Positions 52,863 through 63,475 of a stretch of DNA of 64,000 nucleotides are shown here, piece after piece; the first letter of the stretch is position 1, and every line of letters begins with the position of its first letter. Under the pieces are notes generated by a model. It saw only the letters and a list, made by a program, of their open reading frames with translations. It ran no database searches and was not told where the DNA came from. Source of the DNA: Amycolatopsis aidingensis. Its GTDB lineage: Bacteria; Actinomycetota; Actinomycetes; Mycobacteriales; Pseudonocardiaceae. The stretch covers positions 7,042,001 to 7,106,000 of the forward strand of contig NZ_CP076538.1 of NCBI RefSeq assembly GCF_018885265.1. Reading direction: 5' to 3'. A program made the translations under genes and the position numbers.

Positions 52863-54757
52863 GCGCGAGCCCTCTCCTGCCCGAACCCCGGTTGCGCCGA
52901 GTCGTCGAAGCCGCAGAACTGCGTGATCTGTCCGAGGACGAGCTCATCGGCTTGGCATCGGAGATACGGGAGTTCCTGGTTGACCACGTCTCCCGGACGG
53001 GCGGACACCTTGGTCCGAATCTGGGTGTGGTCGAGTTGACCATCGCCTTGCACCGGGTGTTCAACTCGCCGAGAGACGCACTGGTTTTCGACACCGGCCA
53101 CCAAACTTACGTACACAAGATGCTCACCGGCCGTTCCGAGCGGTTCGGTTCGCTGCGCCAGCAAGGAGGGTTGTCGGGCTATCCCTTCCGCGCCGAGTCG
53201 GTACACGACCTCGTCGAGAACTCCCATGCTTCGACGGCGCTCTCCTATGCCGATGGCCTGGCGAAGGCGTTCGCGCTGCGCGGTGAGCACGACCGTACCG
53301 TCGTTGCCGTGGTGGGTGACGGAGCGCTCACCGGCGGGATGAGCTGGGAAGCGCTCAACAACATCAGCTCGGCCCGGAACCGGCCACTGGTCATCGTGCT
53401 CAACGACAACGGCCGCTCTTACTCGGCCACCGTCGGCGGCTTGCCCTACCACTTGTGCAGACTTCGCGAGTCCAGCGACAACCGGCTGCACGACTATACC
53501 TTGAAAAGTCGCCGCAACATTTTCGAGGATCTGGGCCTGGCGTATCTCGGTCCGGTCGACGGCCACGATATCGGCGACCTCGAACACTCGCTGCGACGAG
53601 CCAGAGCGCTCGACCGGCCCGTCGTGGTGCATGCGGTCACCGTCAAAGGGAAAGGCTATCCGCCTGCCGAGCAGGACCCCACCGATCGCCTACATGCCGT
53701 CGGCGTGATCGACCCTGCTACCGGCCGCCCGCCCGCCGCGAGCAAGTCGAGTTGGACGTCGGTGTTCACCGACGAACTGCTCGCCCTCGGCGCACGCCGC
53801 GCCGATGTGGTCTGCCTGACCGCGGCGATGATCGGGCCGACCGGGCTCGCCCCCTTCGCCAAGGCCTACCCCTCGCGAGTCTTCGACGTAGGAATCGCCG
53901 AGCAACATGCGGTCACCTCGGCCGCCGGTCTGGCGCTAGGCGGGATGCACCCGGTCATCGCAGTCTATGCGACATTCCTGAACCGGGCCTTCGACCAGGT
54001 TCTGATGGACGTCGCACTGCACGGCTTACCGGTCACCTTCGTCCTCGACCGGGCTGGGGTCACCGGTCCGGACGGCCCCAGCCATCACGGGATGTGGGAC
54101 CTGTCGGTGTTGCGGGCCGTCCCGGGCCTACGGGTGGCGGCACCCCGCGACCCCACCCGGCTCCGGACACTGCTGGCCGAAGCCCTGGCCGTCGAAGATC
54201 GTCCCACAGTGTTGCGGTTCCCCAAGGGCGCGGCAGGCCCGGACGTCCCTGTCGTGCAGGACTTCAACGGAATCGATCTGCTGCATACGCCCAACAGTCG
54301 GGATGTCCTGCTCGTCAGCGTCGGAGCTTGCGCGGACGACGGGGTGCGTGCGGCCGAATCTCTCCAGGCTCGCGGGATCGGCGTCACTGTCGCCGATCCC
54401 CGTTGGATCAACCCGGTCAGCACCGAGTTGGTCGGCTTGGCCGCGGAGCATCGCCTGGTGGTGTGCGTAGAAGACAACGTCCGGATCGGCGGTACCGCCT
54501 CCGGGCTGGCGCAGGCCGTCACCGATGCCCGACTCGGCACCCCCGTTCACGCGCTCGGCTTGCCGTGCGACTTCCTGCCCCATGGGTCCCGTACGGATCT
54601 CCTGAGCCAGCACAACTTGGACGCTTCCGGGATCGCCGACACCATCACCGAGCTCTGGACGGGAGGCAGTTGTGAGCACTGTTCCGCTGGGAATACCCAT
54701 GGTTTCGGCAACCAGCACTCGGCGCGAAAGTCGCCAGGTCGTCATCGGCCGGGGTAA
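52859..54757 (+). CDS. dxs: 1-deoxy-D-xylulose-5-phosphate synthase
   Basis: A 632-residue thiamine-diphosphate enzyme for the first, rate-limiting MEP step (pyruvate plus glyceraldehyde 3-phosphate). The cofactor motif [16 protein letters not shown] and the catalytic-glutamate block [16 protein letters not shown] are intact; length is normal. ATG 52859 overlaps the ispH stop. It overlaps the next gene (ispG) by 86 nt. As this is a cluster copy, a second housekeeping dxs probably exists elsewhere. Confidence 0.95.
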   Translation: MSASPLLPEPRLRRVVEAAELRDLSEDELIGLASEIREFLVDHVSRTGGHLGPNLGVVELTIALHRVFNSPRDALVFDTGHQTYVHKMLTGRSERFGSLRQQGGLSGYPFRAESVHDLVENSHASTALSYADGLAKAFALRGEHDRTVVAVVGDGALTGGMSWEALNNISSARNRPLVIVLNDNGRSYSATVGGLPYHLCRLRESSDNRLHDYTLKSRRNIFEDLGLAYLGPVDGHDIGDLEHSLRRARALDRPVVVHAVTVKGKGYPPAEQDPTDRLHAVGVIDPATGRPPAASKSSWTSVFTDELLALGARRADVVCLTAAMIGPTGLAPFAKAYPSRVFDVGIAEQHAVTSAAGLALGGMHPVIAVYATFLNRAFDQVLMDVALHGLPVTFVLDRAGVTGPDGPSHHGMWDLSVLRAVPGLRVAAPRDPTRLRTLLAEALAVEDRPTVLRFPKGAAGPDVPVVQDFNGIDLLHTPNSRDVLLVSVGACADDGVRAAESLQARGIGVTVADPRWINPVSTELVGLAAEHRLVVCVEDNVRIGGTASGLAQAVTDARLGTPVHALGLPCDFLPHGSRTDLLSQHNLDASGIADTITELWTGGSCEHCSAGNTHGFGNQHSARKSPGRHRPG

Positions 54758-55805
54758 GTCGGCCGTGCCAGTCGGCGGGGGCGCACCGGTATCCGTACAG
54801 TCCATGACCACCACGCTCACCTCGAACGTCGACTCCACCCTGCAGCAAATCGCCGAGCTCACCGCGGCGGGGTGCGAGATCGTCCGGGTTGCCGTCCCCT
54901 CGCAAGACGACGCCGACGCGCTGCCCGCCATCGCTGCCAAGGCGACCATCCCGGTTATCGCTGACATCCACTTCCAACCCCGCTACGTCTTCGCTGCTAT
55001 CGACGCGGGCTGCGCCGCCGTCCGAGTCAACCCGGGGAACATCAAGAAGTTCGACGACAGAGTCGCCGAGATCGCCGCCGCGGCCGCAGCGGCGAGTACT
55101 CCGATTCGCATCGGTGTCAACGCCGGATCACTCGACAAAAGGATCATCGCCAAGTACGGAAGCGCTACCCCTGAAGCACTGGTTGAATCCGCGCTGTGGG
55201 AGTGCGCCCTGTTCGAAGAACACGGTTTCACCGATCTCAAGATCTCGGTGAAACATCACGACCCGATGGTCATGGTCACCGCCTACCGCCTCCTTGCGCA
55301 ACGCTGCGACTATCCTCTCCATCTCGGCGTCACCGAAGCAGGCCCACCGCCACAGGGCATCGTCAAATCCGCGGCCGCGTTCGCGATCCTGCTGCACGAA
55401 GGGATCGGCGACACCATCCGGGTCTCGCTGTCCGCTCCACCGATCGAGGAAGTCAAGGTAGGCAGCCAGATTCTGGAGTCCCTCGGACTTCGACCCCGCC
55501 GACTGGAGATCGTGTCCTGTCCCTCCTGCGGTCGCGCCCAGGTCGACGTCTACACCCTCGCCGACAAGGTCACCGCAGCATTCCAGGATTTCCCCGTTCC
55601 CCTTCGGGTGGCTGTGATGGGTTGCGTGGTCAACGGCCCCGGCGAGGCGCGCGAAGCCGACCTCGGCGTCTCTTCCGGCAATGGCAAAGGCCAGATCTTC
55701 GTCAAGGGAGAAATCATCAAGACCGTTCCCGAGAGCCAGATCGTCGAAACCCTTCTCGAAGAGGCGATGAAGCTCGTGGATCTCGACGCAGAGGACACCA
55801 GCTAG
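54672..55805 (+). CDS. ispG: 4-hydroxy-3-methylbut-2-en-1-yl diphosphate synthase (IspG)
   Basis: A 377-residue [4Fe-4S] enzyme for the sixth MEP step (MEcPP to HMBPP). The family start SVQSMTTT, the barrel block [11 protein letters not shown] and the cluster cysteines in SCPSCGR and CVVNGPGE are all present. GTG 54672 follows GGGAGG and lies inside dxs, an 86-nt overlap suggesting coupled translation. It is the last gene of the plus-strand operon. Confidence 0.95.
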   Translation: MSTVPLGIPMVSATSTRRESRQVVIGRGKSAVPVGGGAPVSVQSMTTTLTSNVDSTLQQIAELTAAGCEIVRVAVPSQDDADALPAIAAKATIPVIADIHFQPRYVFAAIDAGCAAVRVNPGNIKKFDDRVAEIAAAAAAASTPIRIGVNAGSLDKRIIAKYGSATPEALVESALWECALFEEHGFTDLKISVKHHDPMVMVTAYRLLAQRCDYPLHLGVTEAGPPPQGIVKSAAAFAILLHEGIGDTIRVSLSAPPIEEVKVGSQILESLGLRPRRLEIVSCPSCGRAQVDVYTLADKVTAAFQDFPVPLRVAVMGCVVNGPGEAREADLGVSSGNGKGQIFVKGEIIKTVPESQIVETLLEEAMKLVDLDAEDTS

Positions 55806-56289
55806 CCTGTCGGCATCGTGCGACCGCGACCCGCGCACGCCTTCCGGGCCCACCCCACGGCGAGGCGTCGTGCGTCGCACCGACGCTCCCCTGCTTGCCG
55901 ATCGCCTCCAGCAGGCAGGCCACCCGCTGCGTCTCGCCAGCCTGCTCAACATCGACGTCCGCAGCACTCACTACCCAAGTTGGTCGGAGCTCTGCAATCG
56001 AAGTAAATGTCATCGCGGTTACCTCCGCGGCCGATATCGATCGCCTTGGCCACTTGGACGCGGACAGGGTGTCTTCGTCGTGGCACCCGGAACCACACCC
56101 GAGGACCGCATCGGCCCGATCACACATCCGCGTCAGATGCAGGCAATCCGGTATCTTCGGCAGTCACCGTGGGCATTCTCACCACCGAATCAGCACCGGT
56201 TGGCATCTTCGGAGAACTCCTGGCACCTCTCTGAGTTCCTCGCTCCGGCACCTCCACCCGCGAGCGTCCGCTTGCCCACGCTCAACCTG
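55806..56289. other. Intergenic region with a possible gene remnant
   Basis: About 480 bp between ispG and the convergent regulator. A frame starting GTG 55870 (VRRTDAPLLADRLQQAGHPL) keeps high third-position GC for about 40 codons, then loses it at about 56000, suggesting a decayed gene. No terminator hairpin is convincing. Confidence 0.45.
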
Positions 56290-57651
56290 CTATGAATGAT
56301 CGTGCGCGTTCAACTCCGCAACTCGGCGACTCAGCGCCTGCACCTCGGGTCGGCCCGCGTGCGAACGGATCCTCGCACGCAACGTGGCCACCGCGCGATC
56401 CGCACGGCGGGACCGCAAACGCGGGTAATCGTCAAGAAAACGACGCCACGTACTGCAAGCCAGTTCCAGCTGTCCGCCGTCGAGCTGCAACTCGGCCAGC
56501 CTGGCAAGAGTGATTGCCCGGGAGCGATGTTCCGCCGACGGCCGACGACGTATCGAGCTCTTCAAGGCCGCGGCGGCCGCGCGCCGATCCCCCAGATGAG
56601 CTCGCACCGCCGCATGCTGATGCCAAAAGGAAGCATGATGGTATGCACCCACCACACTGTGATCACTACTCGCCCGGTCAAGCACCGCCTCGGTCCGCCC
56701 GAGATGAGCGAGCGCCGTCTGGCCGTCGCCCGCCGACGCCTCCGCCACCGCACACTGACCGAACAGAAACGCCTGGACCCGCCTCGAAACACGGTCGGCC
56801 GCAGCATCCGCAGCGGCCTCGGCTAGGTCAACAGCCTGACGGAAATGGCCTAGCATTCTGGCCTGAACACTCAACGCCCGCAAAGCACAAGCATACCCGA
56901 GGACGTCGCCAGCATCCCCAGCCAACCGCAGGCTGATGAGATAATACCGCTGTGCGGCACCATGAAACTCATCATCAAAACACATGAAACCGCACAGGTA
57001 CGTCAGCTTCGCGGCAACAGCGCACAGGTCGCGGCGTGTCGAGGGACTTGCATCGGACCGCAACCACGGCGTGATCGTCGAACGGAGATAGCTTGCCAAC
57101 GCGATACGACCATAGCCACCCCCGAAAGCGGCGTCAGCGTCGGCAAACAGCCTGGCCATAGCCACCGCCGATCTCACCTCCGCCTGTCCGATCTTGCCCA
57201 CCGCCGATGGGCTTGTCGATGTGCTGGCCGCCGCCGCAGACGTCAACTCGCTCCACCCCGGAACCGACAGGGACGCTAGACGATAGGCATACCCGATCGA
57301 ACCGGAATCGCGTGACGCTCCGCTTTCACTCAACCCGACCAGTTGGGCACCGACGTCCTCACCCCATAACGGATGACGATCCAGACCAGCCGCAGGCCCC
57401 AGCCCCAGCGCCTGCACCGTGATGGGCCGATTGAGCCGACGAGACAGAACCTCTGCCAACAACTCCGGGACCGGCGGCCGTGGGCGTACGCCAGACACCC
57501 ACTGGGTCACCGACGCTCGCCGATATCGAAGCCTCAGCCCCGCTTCCGCACCCACCTCGTTGACCGCTCGAACCAAGGCGTCACCGGTAAAGCCCGCCTC
57601 GGCGATCAATAGACGCAGCAGTTCGTTGGGCCTCCGCGGCGACGGCATCAC
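56290..57651 (-). CDS. TPR-type transcriptional regulator, NsdA-like
   Basis: A 453-residue protein. The N-terminal helix-turn-helix (ELLRLLIAEAGFTGDALVRA, then VTQWVSGVRPRPP) is like XRE/phage-repressor domains; a long alpha-helical TPR region follows (about 150-440). Streptomyces NsdA-type proteins with this layout control sporulation and antibiotic production. It is convergent with the terpene operon and is the only regulator beside it, so it is a candidate controller. ATG 57651 (or the following ATG). Confidence 0.75.
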   Translation of the reverse strand: MMPSPRRPNELLRLLIAEAGFTGDALVRAVNEVGAEAGLRLRYRRASVTQWVSGVRPRPPVPELLAEVLSRRLNRPITVQALGLGPAAGLDRHPLWGEDVGAQLVGLSESGASRDSGSIGYAYRLASLSVPGWSELTSAAAASTSTSPSAVGKIGQAEVRSAVAMARLFADADAAFGGGYGRIALASYLRSTITPWLRSDASPSTRRDLCAVAAKLTYLCGFMCFDDEFHGAAQRYYLISLRLAGDAGDVLGYACALRALSVQARMLGHFRQAVDLAEAAADAAADRVSRRVQAFLFGQCAVAEASAGDGQTALAHLGRTEAVLDRASSDHSVVGAYHHASFWHQHAAVRAHLGDRRAAAAALKSSIRRRPSAEHRSRAITLARLAELQLDGGQLELACSTWRRFLDDYPRLRSRRADRAVATLRARIRSHAGRPEVQALSRRVAELNAHDHS

Positions 57652-58441
57652 GTCTCCATCGGCAGCTTCCAGTGCTGGAAAGGAAGATCACGGCAGGTAA
57701 ATACTCTAACGTCCGTTGAACGACTATTGCTCACGCATCCACCTCAGGGATAGACCCATCCAGGTAGTATGCCCACAGCTAAGCAACAGAAGTCGTCACT
57801 CGGAGTAATATCACCAATTGATATTGCGAACTACTAATTCATGTGAGTTAAGTTGCGACATATAATGGGTACGGACAGCCGGGACTGTCGAGCCGAGATT
57901 GGCCGCGAGGGCGGCGACATGCGTAACGATGTGAGTCGAAGACAGTGGTGTCGGATGCGGTGGGCGAGGTCGAGGTGGCGCGGGATCGGGACTCCAGTTC
58001 GACCCGGAAATCGTAAGAACCGGCAGCGTGACCTGGAGGAGCGATCAGGTGACCAGGGAGACGGCGGAGTAGCACGGCCGTTGTGTTCGGTTTACGCTGC
58101 GGTGTTATCGACGCTGTGCAGGTAAAGATCCGCCCAGCTCCACGCGACCTGCCGCAACGGCCGATTACTGGAGCCCACCAGCTCGACCGCATCCCGTCGA
58201 CACCGATCCGGATACCCCGACGAACGCGACCCAGCAGACATCCTCACCCAGAACACCAGCCTCTGGAAACAAGGGGTCCGCGCCACAAGGTGCCCACGGC
58301 CAAATTCTGGATGGACACTCAATGTTGAAACTGATCACCCGTCAGGGGGTTTCTGGCTTTTCATGCACGTTCCACCGTGCTCCGCGACAAGAAGCGTGTG
58401 AGTATTCGCCTGTCTCGTTGTTCTGGTGAGGTGGGTGTCTC
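57652..58441. other. Intergenic region of lower GC with transposase debris
   Basis: About 790 bp without an intact gene. It holds the promoter of the regulator (left) and of the repeat protein (right). An A/T-rich core lies at about 57700-57850. A transposase fragment is listed separately. Confidence 0.5.
58092..58241 (-). pseudogene. Remnant of an IS3-type transposase OrfA
   Basis: A short frame containing YPDRCRRDAVELVGSSNRPL then RQVA, matching the conserved start of IS3-family OrfA helix-turn-helix proteins (YPxEFRRDAVxLxRSSGRPxRQVA). The rest of the domain and OrfB are missing. It signals past insertion activity here. Confidence 0.45.
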
Positions 58442-61400
58442 GTGTCAGTTCTGGGCAGGTTCGGTCGGTTGGTGGTGCTCGTGGCGATCGCCGCGGGCAG
58501 CTTGATCGTGGGCACCGGGTCCGCCCCAGCCGGGGTGGTCGAGCCGTTCGACCTTTCCTTCAACAAGGTCGTCTACGGCGACTTCGTCTACGCGGGCAAC
58601 GGTGCGCTGCGCTGCCCGGTCGCCGGGGACGGTGCGCCCACCACCGGAACCGGCAACACCCCGGCGGCCTGTGCGGACACCGCAGCCCGCGGGGACATCC
58701 GGGTCAATGACAACTTCTTCATGCAGTGGGCCGACGTGGACGCCGACCCGGCCACGTTCAACTCCAGCCGCGCCGCGGTGACCATCCCGCCAGGGGCCAA
58801 GGTCGAGTTCGCCCGGCTGAACTGGGCCGGTCACACCGGCGTCTACATCAACCGGCCGGGCTCCCCCTCGCCGGTCCGGATGTGCCAGAGCCGCAACTCC
58901 GACACCGCGGCCGTCCTGCCGCCGGGCAGCCCGGCCCAGCAGCAGGTCCGGCTGGACGTGGGCGGCCGGTCCATCGACGTCGCCCCTGCCTCCTACACCG
59001 AGGACCCGTCCTCGACCTTCAGCGGCGCCGCCCAGTACTACTCCGCCCATGCCGACGTCACCGCCGCGTTCGCCGGGACGCCTACCGGGTCCGCCGTGGA
59101 CGTCACCGTCGGAAACGTCTGGGCGCCGAAGGGGTTCGGCTGCATGGGCGGCTGGTCCGTCGCGGTCGTCTACTCCTACGCCGAGCGCAATCCCGAGTAC
59201 GCCCCCAGCAAGCGGGAGGTGTTCGTCTACGACGGGCACGTCCGGCAGAACAGCTCCGACCCGACGACCACCACGACGATCAGCGGCTTCCGCGCGGCCG
59301 CGGCCGACGCCAGGGTCGCGGTCACCGCATACGAGGGCGACTGGGGCATCTCCGGGGACAGGTTCCTCATCAACGACAACGCCACCCCGGAACCCGCGAC
59401 CAGCGGTATGGACAACTACTTCGTGTCGAACGCCGACGGCGCGACCGCGCCCGCGGTGGCGAACAACTTCAGCGTGGACGCCAAGTCCTTCGGCACCGCC
59501 GCGATACCGGCCGGGGCAACGAGTGCCCGGCTCGGCTTCGGCACCAGCGGTGACTCCTACCTGGCGCAGAACCTCGTCTTCTCAACGTCCGTGCCGGAGT
59601 TGCAGATCAGCAAGACCGCCGCCCCGCCGGTGGTGCACGAGGGTGATGAGGTGACCTTCACGATCACGGTCACCAATCCCAGCGGCGCGCCCGCCCGCGA
59701 CGTCCGGGTGACCGACCAGTCGTATCCCGGGTGTGCTCGGGAGATCGGCACCCTGGCGGGCGGCGCCAGCCACAGCCATACTTGCACGACCACCGCCAGT
59801 GCGGACGACGTGACCAACACGGCCACCGTCACCGGCACGTCCGCGCTGGACGATCCGCTGGAAGGCACCGCGAACGCCACAGTGGACGTCATCAACCCCG
59901 CCATCGGGATCACCAAGACGGCCGACAAGCCCGCCTACCGCGCCGGGGACACCGTCACGTTCACCATCACCGTGACCAACACCGGTGACACGCCGCTGGA
60001 TCCGGTCACCGTCGCCGACGAGCGGACTCCCGGCTGCGCCCGCACGCTGGGTGCCCTCGAACCCGCCGGGCAACACACGTTCACCTGCCAGGCGACCGCA
60101 CCGATCGCCGGTGACCTGAACAGCGCCACCGCCACCGGCACCGACCGGCTCGGCAAGTCCGTTACCGCGACCGACGACGCCCCGGTGCCGCCGATCGACC
60201 CGGCGATCGAGGTCACCAAGGCCGCCGACCCTGAGGTCGTCCGGGCAGGTGAACCCGTCACCTGGACGGTCACGGTGACGAACACCGGCGACTCCCCGCT
60301 GGACCCGGTGACCGTCACCGATGACGTCACCGCCGCTTGTGGCCGAACCCTGAACGGCCCGCTCGAAGCGGGCGCGACGCGGCAGTACACCTGCACCGCC
60401 AACCTTGGCCAGACGACGACGAACACGGTCACTGCCGACGGCACCGACCGGTCCGGTCAGCACGTCACCGACACCGCGCAGGCGACCGTGACCGTGGTCA
60501 ACGCGTCGCTGACCATCCAGAAGGAGGCCGAACCCGGCACCGTGCGGGAGGGTGATCCGGTCACTTTCACCATCACAGTGACCAACAGCGGTGACACGCC
60601 ACTTACCGACGTCACCGTCGCTGACGAGCGGGCTCCCGGCTGCGCCCGCACGTTCGACACCCTTCCCGCCGGCGCGGTCGAGAGTTACGAGTGCACGACG
60701 ACCGCACCCGCGGAGGGCATCGTCAACACCGCGACGGTGACCGGCACCGACCCGACGGGCCGCCCGGTCACCGCGTCCGATGACGCCGAGGTGGCGGTGA
60801 TTCACCCCGGAATCGCGATTACGAAGGAGGCCACTCCGTCCCAGGTGCGCGAGGGGGACACCGTGACGTTCACGATCGTCGTGACCAACACCGGCGACGT
60901 GCCGCTGACCGAGGTCACGGTGATCGACGACCGGACCGAGGGCTGCGCCCGCACGCTGGCCCAGCCCCTGGGACCGGGCGACAGCGAACGCATCGAATGC
61001 ACCACGACGGCCGCTGCGGAAGGCGTCACCAACACGGCCACGGTGACCGGCAACGACCCGACCGGGCGCCCAGTGACCGCCACCGACGAGGCGAGCTTCA
61101 CCGTGCAGCAACCAGGTCTGGGGATCGTGAAGGACGTCAATGGCGGACCGTTCCGGGCCGGTGACCAGGTGACATTCACGATCACGGTGACCAATACCGG
61201 TGACGTGCCGCTGACCGCCGTCACGGTGGCCGACGAGGCGGCCCCTGATTGCGCCCGCACCATCCGCACGCTCGAGTCCGGCGCGGCAAGAACCTATGAA
61301 TGCACAATGACGGCCCCGGAGGACGACACCACCAACATGGCGATCGTGACCGGCACCCCGCCGACCGGCCCGCCCGTGGACGACACGGCGGACGCGGACG

Positions 61401-62545
61401 TCGACGTGGTCCATCCCGGGATCACGGTCACCAAGGACGCCTCGCCCACGCAAGTCCGGCCGGGCGACACCGTCACTTTCACCATCGTCGTGACCAACAC
61501 CGGCGACACCACGCTGACCGGCCTCACCGTGGCCGACGACCAGGCGGCCGACTGCAACCGGATTCTGGACGAACCCCTGGAGCCCGGTGCGTCTGTGCGA
61601 TACGAGTGCGAGATCGTCGCCCAGCGGGACTTCACCAACACCGCCACCGCGCGCGGTTCCGACCCGACCGGCCGCGAGGTCACCGGAACCGACGACGCCG
61701 AGGTCGACGTAATCGGGCCCGGGATCACCGTCACCAAGATCGGGCCCGCCAAGCCGCTGCTGCCCGGCCAGGCCGCCGCGTTCACCGTGGCCGTCACCAA
61801 CACCGGCGACGTACCGCTGACCGACGTGACGCTGGACGATCCGGTCGCCCCTGGCTGTTCAGTGAACGTCGGCACGCTGGCGCCAGGCGAGTCCGCCGCC
61901 CCAGTGACGTGCCAGTTGCTCATGGGCGACGAGGACCGCACCAACAGTGTGACCGCGAGCGGGAACGACCCCACCGGAAGGGCCGTCACCGACATCGACT
62001 CCGCCGTGGTGACGGTGGCAGAACCGGGCATCGAACTGACCAAGGAGGCGACACCGGCCGTCGCGAAGCCGGGAGCCACGATCACCTTCACGATCACCGT
62101 GACGAACACCGGCACCGTGGACCTCACTACGGTCCGGGTAACCGACCCGACCGTGCCCGCCTGCGACCGGACCTTCGCCCTGCTGCCGGTAGGCGAGCAG
62201 CGCGACTGGACGTGCACCGTCACGGCACCGACTTCCGGAACACTGGGCAACACGGCGGCGGTGAGCGGCGAGCCGGACACCGAAGTGCCCGGCGACCCGG
62301 TTGTCAGCTCCGACACGGCGCAGGTCCGAGTTGAGGAGCCGGACCAGCCGGGTGTCCCCGAGCCCCCGGACGGCTCGGACCGGCCGACCCCAGGCTCAGG
62401 ACCGGACCGGGGCTCGCTAGCCGACACCGGTGTCGACCCGGTGCCGACCAGCCTGCTTGGCACCGGCCTGCTCCTTGCCGGGGCCGCCCTGGTGCTGCGG
62501 GTAGGCAAACGTCGGCAACACCGCCGGGGACACGAGCAGGCGTAG
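58442..62545 (+). CDS. Large wall-anchored protein with nine DUF11-like repeats
   Basis: A 1367-residue surface protein. A signal peptide (about 1-33) is followed by a 340-residue N-terminal domain. Nine tandem repeats of about 100 residues (about 380-1300) come next, each beginning like GITVTKDASPTQVRPGDTVT with TFTITVTNTGD and a pair of cysteines. The C-terminus has a sorting signal variant LADTG (near 1326), a hydrophobic helix and a Lys/Arg tail, fitting class E sortase anchoring. It is probably a stalk or adhesin. GTG 58442 has no strong ribosome-binding site. Confidence 0.88.
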   Translation: MSVLGRFGRLVVLVAIAAGSLIVGTGSAPAGVVEPFDLSFNKVVYGDFVYAGNGALRCPVAGDGAPTTGTGNTPAACADTAARGDIRVNDNFFMQWADVDADPATFNSSRAAVTIPPGAKVEFARLNWAGHTGVYINRPGSPSPVRMCQSRNSDTAAVLPPGSPAQQQVRLDVGGRSIDVAPASYTEDPSSTFSGAAQYYSAHADVTAAFAGTPTGSAVDVTVGNVWAPKGFGCMGGWSVAVVYSYAERNPEYAPSKREVFVYDGHVRQNSSDPTTTTTISGFRAAAADARVAVTAYEGDWGISGDRFLINDNATPEPATSGMDNYFVSNADGATAPAVANNFSVDAKSFGTAAIPAGATSARLGFGTSGDSYLAQNLVFSTSVPELQISKTAAPPVVHEGDEVTFTITVTNPSGAPARDVRVTDQSYPGCAREIGTLAGGASHSHTCTTTASADDVTNTATVTGTSALDDPLEGTANATVDVINPAIGITKTADKPAYRAGDTVTFTITVTNTGDTPLDPVTVADERTPGCARTLGALEPAGQHTFTCQATAPIAGDLNSATATGTDRLGKSVTATDDAPVPPIDPAIEVTKAADPEVVRAGEPVTWTVTVTNTGDSPLDPVTVTDDVTAACGRTLNGPLEAGATRQYTCTANLGQTTTNTVTADGTDRSGQHVTDTAQATVTVVNASLTIQKEAEPGTVREGDPVTFTITVTNSGDTPLTDVTVADERAPGCARTFDTLPAGAVESYECTTTAPAEGIVNTATVTGTDPTGRPVTASDDAEVAVIHPGIAITKEATPSQVREGDTVTFTIVVTNTGDVPLTEVTVIDDRTEGCARTLAQPLGPGDSERIECTTTAAAEGVTNTATVTGNDPTGRPVTATDEASFTVQQPGLGIVKDVNGGPFRAGDQVTFTITVTNTGDVPLTAVTVADEAAPDCARTIRTLESGAARTYECTMTAPEDDTTNMAIVTGTPPTGPPVDDTADADVDVVHPGITVTKDASPTQVRPGDTVTFTIVVTNTGDTTLTGLTVADDQAADCNRILDEPLEPGASVRYECEIVAQRDFTNTATARGSDPTGREVTGTDDAEVDVIGPGITVTKIGPAKPLLPGQAAAFTVAVTNTGDVPLTDVTLDDPVAPGCSVNVGTLAPGESAAPVTCQLLMGDEDRTNSVTASGNDPTGRAVTDIDSAVVTVAEPGIELTKEATPAVAKPGATITFTITVTNTGTVDLTTVRVTDPTVPACDRTFALLPVGEQRDWTCTVTAPTSGTLGNTAAVSGEPDTEVPGDPVVSSDTAQVRVEEPDQPGVPEPPDGSDRPTPGSGPDRGSLADTGVDPVPTSLLGTGLLLAGAALVLRVGKRRQHRRGHEQA

Positions 62546-62879
62546 CCGCGACCAGGCGCGTCCGACGAAGAGTGCCGATCTTCGGTCCGCGATCCAGGCG
62601 GACTATGCGGAAGTGACGGCGTGGCATGCGCCGTCGCCGTCGACGCGGGCAATGATCCGGCTGGCGTGGATGCAGATGGCGGTTCGGTGGCGTCGCTGAC
62701 GGCGGACAAGCCTGCCACCAGCGAGGTCCCGGATCCGTCATGGACGATCTGGATGCGAGGCCAGGCTGATGACGGAACTGCGGTTCTACGGTAGTTGCGC
62801 AGATCAGTGATGAGCAGACGGGTGCAGGGGCTGGACTCCCATGGGGCACCGGCGGCCAGGACTGCGGTCACCGCGGCGG
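62546..62879. other. Debris region after the repeat protein
   Basis: No intact gene. A fragment reading KSADLRSAIQADYAEVTAWH and on to a stop at 62697-62699 looks coding (biased third positions) but has no start and no family I recognise. Confidence 0.45.
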
Positions 62880-63042
62880 CGGGCAGCGCGGAGCGGCACT
62901 TCTTAGCTGGCGGCCAGCACTGCAGGCGTTACGCCGTTATCTGGAGCGTCGGGAGTCGCGGCCGGCGCATCTTCTGGAGTACGCGCGTCAGCTGGGTGTG
63001 GAAGGCCCGGTGGCGAGCGCGGTGGACGTGGTGTTGAGCTGA
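62880..63042 (+). pseudogene. AbiEi antitoxin remnant (C-terminal part)
   Basis: An in-frame stretch ending at TGA 63040-63042 reads ALRRYLERRESRPAHLLEYA then RQLGVEGPVASAVDVVLS. This is the C-terminal helical segment typical of AbiEi-type antitoxins. No intact N-terminal winged helix is found upstream. The stop overlaps the AbiEii start as TGATG, the expected coupling. Confidence 0.6.
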
Positions 63043-63279
63043 TGCCTGATCCTTCTCGCGCCACCATCGCGGGCGCGGTGTTCCAGGACTTGCGCAAGCT
63101 GGCCCGCGCAAGGGCGCGGCACCGATGAGCTGCTGGTGTTCTATGTATTAGAACGCTTCCTCTACCGGTTGTCCCGATCACCGTACGCCGACCACTTCAC
63201 TCTCAAGGGCGGATTGCTGTTGGCGACGCTGGACGCGCGGCGGCCGACTCGGGACGGCGACCGGGACCGGCCAGGGTGA
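63042..63279 (+). pseudogene. AbiEii nucleotidyltransferase toxin remnant, frameshifted
   Basis: ATG 63042 opens MPDPSRATIAGAVFQDLRKL, then the frame breaks near 63107. One-base shift restores TDELLVFYVLERFLYRL and FTLKGGLLLATLDARRPTRD, the conserved AbiEii toxin block where KGG and the DARRPTRD region form the nucleotidyltransferase site. It then ends early at 63279 with DGDRDRPG in place of the DxD motif. Loss of the active site and frameshift make it non-functional. Confidence 0.75.
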
Positions 63280-63475
63280 GCGCTAGCTGAGTGGCGCCTG
63301 GAAGGCTTAAGCACCGATCTCGACGGGATCGGTGAGGGGTATCTGCGGCTTCGGTACTCGGCAACACCAGAGGGATCGTGATCATGGACCTGGGTTTCAA
63401 GGTTAATAGCATGGAAGACATCCACCCGGGGCACCCGCATACCGGGGCAACCCGCACAGATGAGAGGGCAGGACA

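Noticed and set aside
55717..56127. Minus-strand frame downstream of ispG
   Set aside because: It overlaps the end of ispG and has no start with a ribosome-binding site; the plus-strand remnant at 55870 explains the codon bias as well.
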